From: Nocardioides carbamazepini
GTDB lineage: Bacteria; Actinomycetota; Actinomycetes; Propionibacteriales; Nocardioidaceae
Length of the DNA: 64,000 nucleotides
NCBI RefSeq assembly: GCF_024614185.1
Contig: NZ_JAHTLF010000020.1
Coordinates: forward strand, 1 to 64,000
Direction of reading: 5' to 3'
Of the stretch, positions 62,171 through 64,000 are shown piece after piece. Under the pieces are notes generated by a model. That model had not been told where the DNA came from. It made no database searches and saw only the letters and a list, made by a program, of their open reading frames with translations. The number at the start of each line of letters is the position of its first letter. Position 1 is the first letter of the stretch. The translations under genes and the position numbers were made by a program.

Positions 62171-62442
62171 GTACTCAGGGGTTGAGGTCAGGTTACGCCG
62201 AAATACATAGGAGGAAAAGGGTACTTTGGCGGCTACTGAGCGCCAACTCCCGGCGCTGCCAAGTGGCGTGCCAGTCGCCAATCTGATCGACCAGGACGAC
62301 CACCCCGACCGGCCGAGCCCGCCGCCGAGAGGGACGGCAATGCGGTCGCTTGGCGGAGCAAGGCGAGCGCCATGAAGTGGAGTCAAAGTTGGGACGCTTC
62401 AGATCGAGCAGGAGAAGCTTGAATGACTGATCCCGTGCGCCG

Positions 62443-63536
62443 TCAGGTTCGAAGTGACGTCGCAGCGCCGTGGAGGTCTTGGGTCAGCATGGCCTCGAGC
62501 TCCGGAAGGGCCAAGGCCGACTGCGCGGCGTCGCGGACTCGACTGCGCGCGGACTTTTCCCGGGCGGTGATCGAACGGGCCACCGTTGTCCAGGCTTCCG
62601 CGGCTCGGTTGGCTGAGCGCGCCAATGAGGTGGTTGCTTCGTCCCCGGTCATCTGGGCGATCTCGAAAGCCCCCTGCGCCAGGAGCCGTCAGAAGAGGCC
62701 GCCGCCCGTGCCTGCCTTCTCGATGAACGCGCCGAGGCTGAACAACAAGATTTCGAGTTCCTCGTCGTCGTGCCGCTCCCAGCCCGCAATGTCCGTGGCA
62801 AAAGCACGCGCTGCGGCGACTCCTGCGCTGCGGACCGTCAGACCGGCGGCGTCACCCGGTTCTGAGGGTAGCTCGTCGAAGATTCTGGTGGCGCTGGTGG
62901 GATTGCTCATCGCTTGGGCTGACTGAGCGAATGCCTCAGCCGCCGCGGACGCCAGATCCGGCAGCTCAGCGGGCCACCTGATGTGTACAGCGTATGTCGC
63001 GTCGGTTGCGGGAATGACGTGGAACTGCGGGCCCGCGCAAGGGCCTCGTAGGGGACCTCCTGGACGTCTTCGCGATCGTTGTCGACCACCAAAGCCACTT
63101 GCGCATGGTCATCGAATCCGATGAGCACGATGTCGTGTCGCCTCATCGAGAGTTTGACGCGCAGATAAGGCAGCTCAGCAATGTCAGCCCAGAGCATCAC
63201 TGGACGACCGCCCTCGATCTCGGCGCGTACCCAGCTCCACCCCTCGGCGGGATCATCAGTGACCCGCTGCTCGGCCGCTGCGCCAAGCCGACGAGGCAGA
63301 TCCAGCTCGAGCTCTCCGCCACGGCCAACCAGGTACAGGGGTGGGAAAAGGTCTACCGAGCGCACATAGGAGAGACCGAGCGCGCTGCCGAGAGCGAACA
63401 CCAGACCTTCGCTGGGAGGGCCGTCCCATCCGAGTCCGGCCCACTCCAGCAGGTCTCGCAGGGCGCCGGACCCACAGTGCCCACCGATCCGATGCGGGTA
63501 GGGCGACACCCGTGCGGCGGCATGACTAGTAGTCAT
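62443..63536 (-). pseudogene. BtrH-like (BtrH_N/DUF4872) protein, frameshifted and with an in-frame stop
   Basis: The first 170 residues from ATG 63536 match the BtrH N-terminal family (GGHCGSGALRDLLEWAG ... EGLVFALGSALGLSY). Near 63025 the homologous frame shifts by one base and continues as QFHVIPATDATYAVHIRWP and LPDLASAAAEAFAQSAQAM, then IEKAGTGGGLF, a TGA stop at 62691-62689, and RLLAQGAFEIAQMTGDE to the end at 62443. Family members usually read GTGGGLFR here, so CGA to TGA is likely. BtrH-type proteins transfer acyl groups in natural-product pathways. With two defects it is probably inactive; an assembly error could explain one but less easily both. Confidence 0.75.
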
Positions 63537-63609
63537 GTAGCCGTCTTTCGCGTCCGAGCCTGCGTGTCGGACGGTGATCGGTGGCAGTCAACCTCTGTTC
63601 GCTGAACGA

Positions 63610-64000
63610 TCACGGCCGCGGCTCTCTCGCAACGCCTCTCGGACCGCCGGTCTCCTCGGCGGTCTTGGTGATGGCGCTGCTCATGGCGCTCTCCAGGGTT
63701 CGTGCGTACGCAGCCGCGAAGTGAGCGACGTCAACGAGCACGAACAGGGCGGTCGAGGTGAGCACCCTCTGCCCCTCCGGGTCGGTGATGGTGGCTTCGA
63801 CCTGAAGTCGACGCCCATCGCGGCCGGTGAGGTGGGCTTCCAACCGATAGGTGACGTCCAAGAGGACAGGCTGCAGGTACTCGATCTCGAGGCGTCGAGT
63901 CACCGCCGGGCCGCCGACTAAGTACTGGAGGAATCCGTAGAGGTCGTCGATGACCGTCGCCAAAGCCCCACCATGAGCGATCCCCGGCGCGCCCTCGTGC
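63610..64000 (-). CDS. PaaI-type hotdog thioesterase, 5' end outside the window
   Basis: About 129 residues visible. The frame runs on to the window edge and reads PGIAHGGALATVIDD, the start of the hotdog active-site helix, followed by LEIEYLQPVLLD and VEATITDPEGQRVL. PaaI-type enzymes hydrolyse acyl-CoA or acyl-carrier thioesters. The N-terminus lies beyond position 64000. It is upstream of the BtrH-like gene on the same strand, 73 bp away, so the two may form part of a biosynthetic cluster. Confidence 0.8.
   Translation of the reverse strand, partial: HEGAPGIAHGGALATVIDDLYGFLQYLVGGPAVTRRLEIEYLQPVLLDVTYRLEAHLTGRDGRRLQVEATITDPEGQRVLTSTALFVLVDVAHFAAAYARTLESAMSSAITKTAEETGGPRGVAREPRP

Noticed and set aside
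62689..62691. TGA read as selenocysteine or programmed readthrough in the BtrH-like gene
   Set aside because: The family has Arg at this place and the same gene carries an upstream frameshift, so a nonsense mutation is simpler.
63361..63370. Further CACATAGG sequence, considered as a fifth promoter copy
   Set aside because: It lies inside the BtrH-like coding region, faces no gene start and lacks the TGATCGC box 16 nt upstream.
1..64000. CRISPR arrays, rRNA genes and complete tRNA genes
   Set aside because: No regularly spaced repeats, no rRNA-like sequence and no complete tRNA cloverleaf seen by eye.

Overview
The window comes from a high-GC actinobacterium. Overlapping ATGA/GTGA start-stop junctions, frequent GTG starts and actinobacterial families (SCO6880-type secretion protein, LysM-BTAD protein, MMPL transporters) all point that way. 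A Nocardioidaceae-like host is my guess, not something the sequence proves. Most of the window, about 1-51.8 kb, reads as one conjugative element (ICE or large plasmid). I see no dedicated chromosomal-type integrase or clear replication initiator for it, so its replication mode is undecided.

Layout. 0.2-6.1 kb: a MobF relaxase-helicase fused to a DnaG-like primase domain. 6.2-7.4 kb: a small cysteine/histidine protein and an M48-type membrane metallopeptidase. 7.5-23.4 kb (minus strand): a type IV secretion operon with a sigma-factor-like protein, a ParA-like ATPase, a VirB2-like small membrane protein, two single-pass proteins, a TrbL/VirB6-like channel protein, a SCO6880/PrgI-type protein, a VirB4-type ATPase, a five-domain secreted enzyme (two DNase I-like domains plus cell-wall hydrolase domains) and a VirD4-type coupling ATPase with accessory genes. 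23.8-35.8 kb: cargo, comprising MerR/SulP, a large HIRAN-like/zinc/PD-(D/E)XK candidate nuclease, and a type I restriction-modification locus (controller, hsdR, hsdS, frameshifted hsdM). 36-51 kb (minus strand): a Tad pilus operon (CpaB-like, TadZ-like, TadA, TadB, TadC, Flp-like pilin, three TadE/G-type proteins, LysM-BTAD protein, lipoprotein, secreted protein). A 3.5-kb Tn554-like two-recombinase transposon interrupts it, clipping the 3' end of tadB. 51.4 kb: a tandem-HTH XRE regulator.

52-64 kb looks like ordinary accessory or chromosomal DNA. It has TetR divergent from an MMPL-P450-hypothetical operon, MarR, TetR upstream of a second MMPL exporter, a small membrane protein, a mutated BtrH-like gene (one frameshift and one in-frame stop) and a thioesterase cut by the window edge.

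The most striking observation is a bipartite sequence, TGAYCGC-N16-CACRTAGG, with an exactly conserved 16-nt spacer. It lies just upstream of four operon heads in the transcribed orientation: the relaxase, the coupling-protein module, the main T4SS operon and the Tad operon. The element also encodes its own sigma-like protein (22421-23374). The simplest model is an element-specific sigma factor that co-expresses DNA processing, the secretion channel and the Tad pilus, which would make the pilus part of the conjugation machinery.
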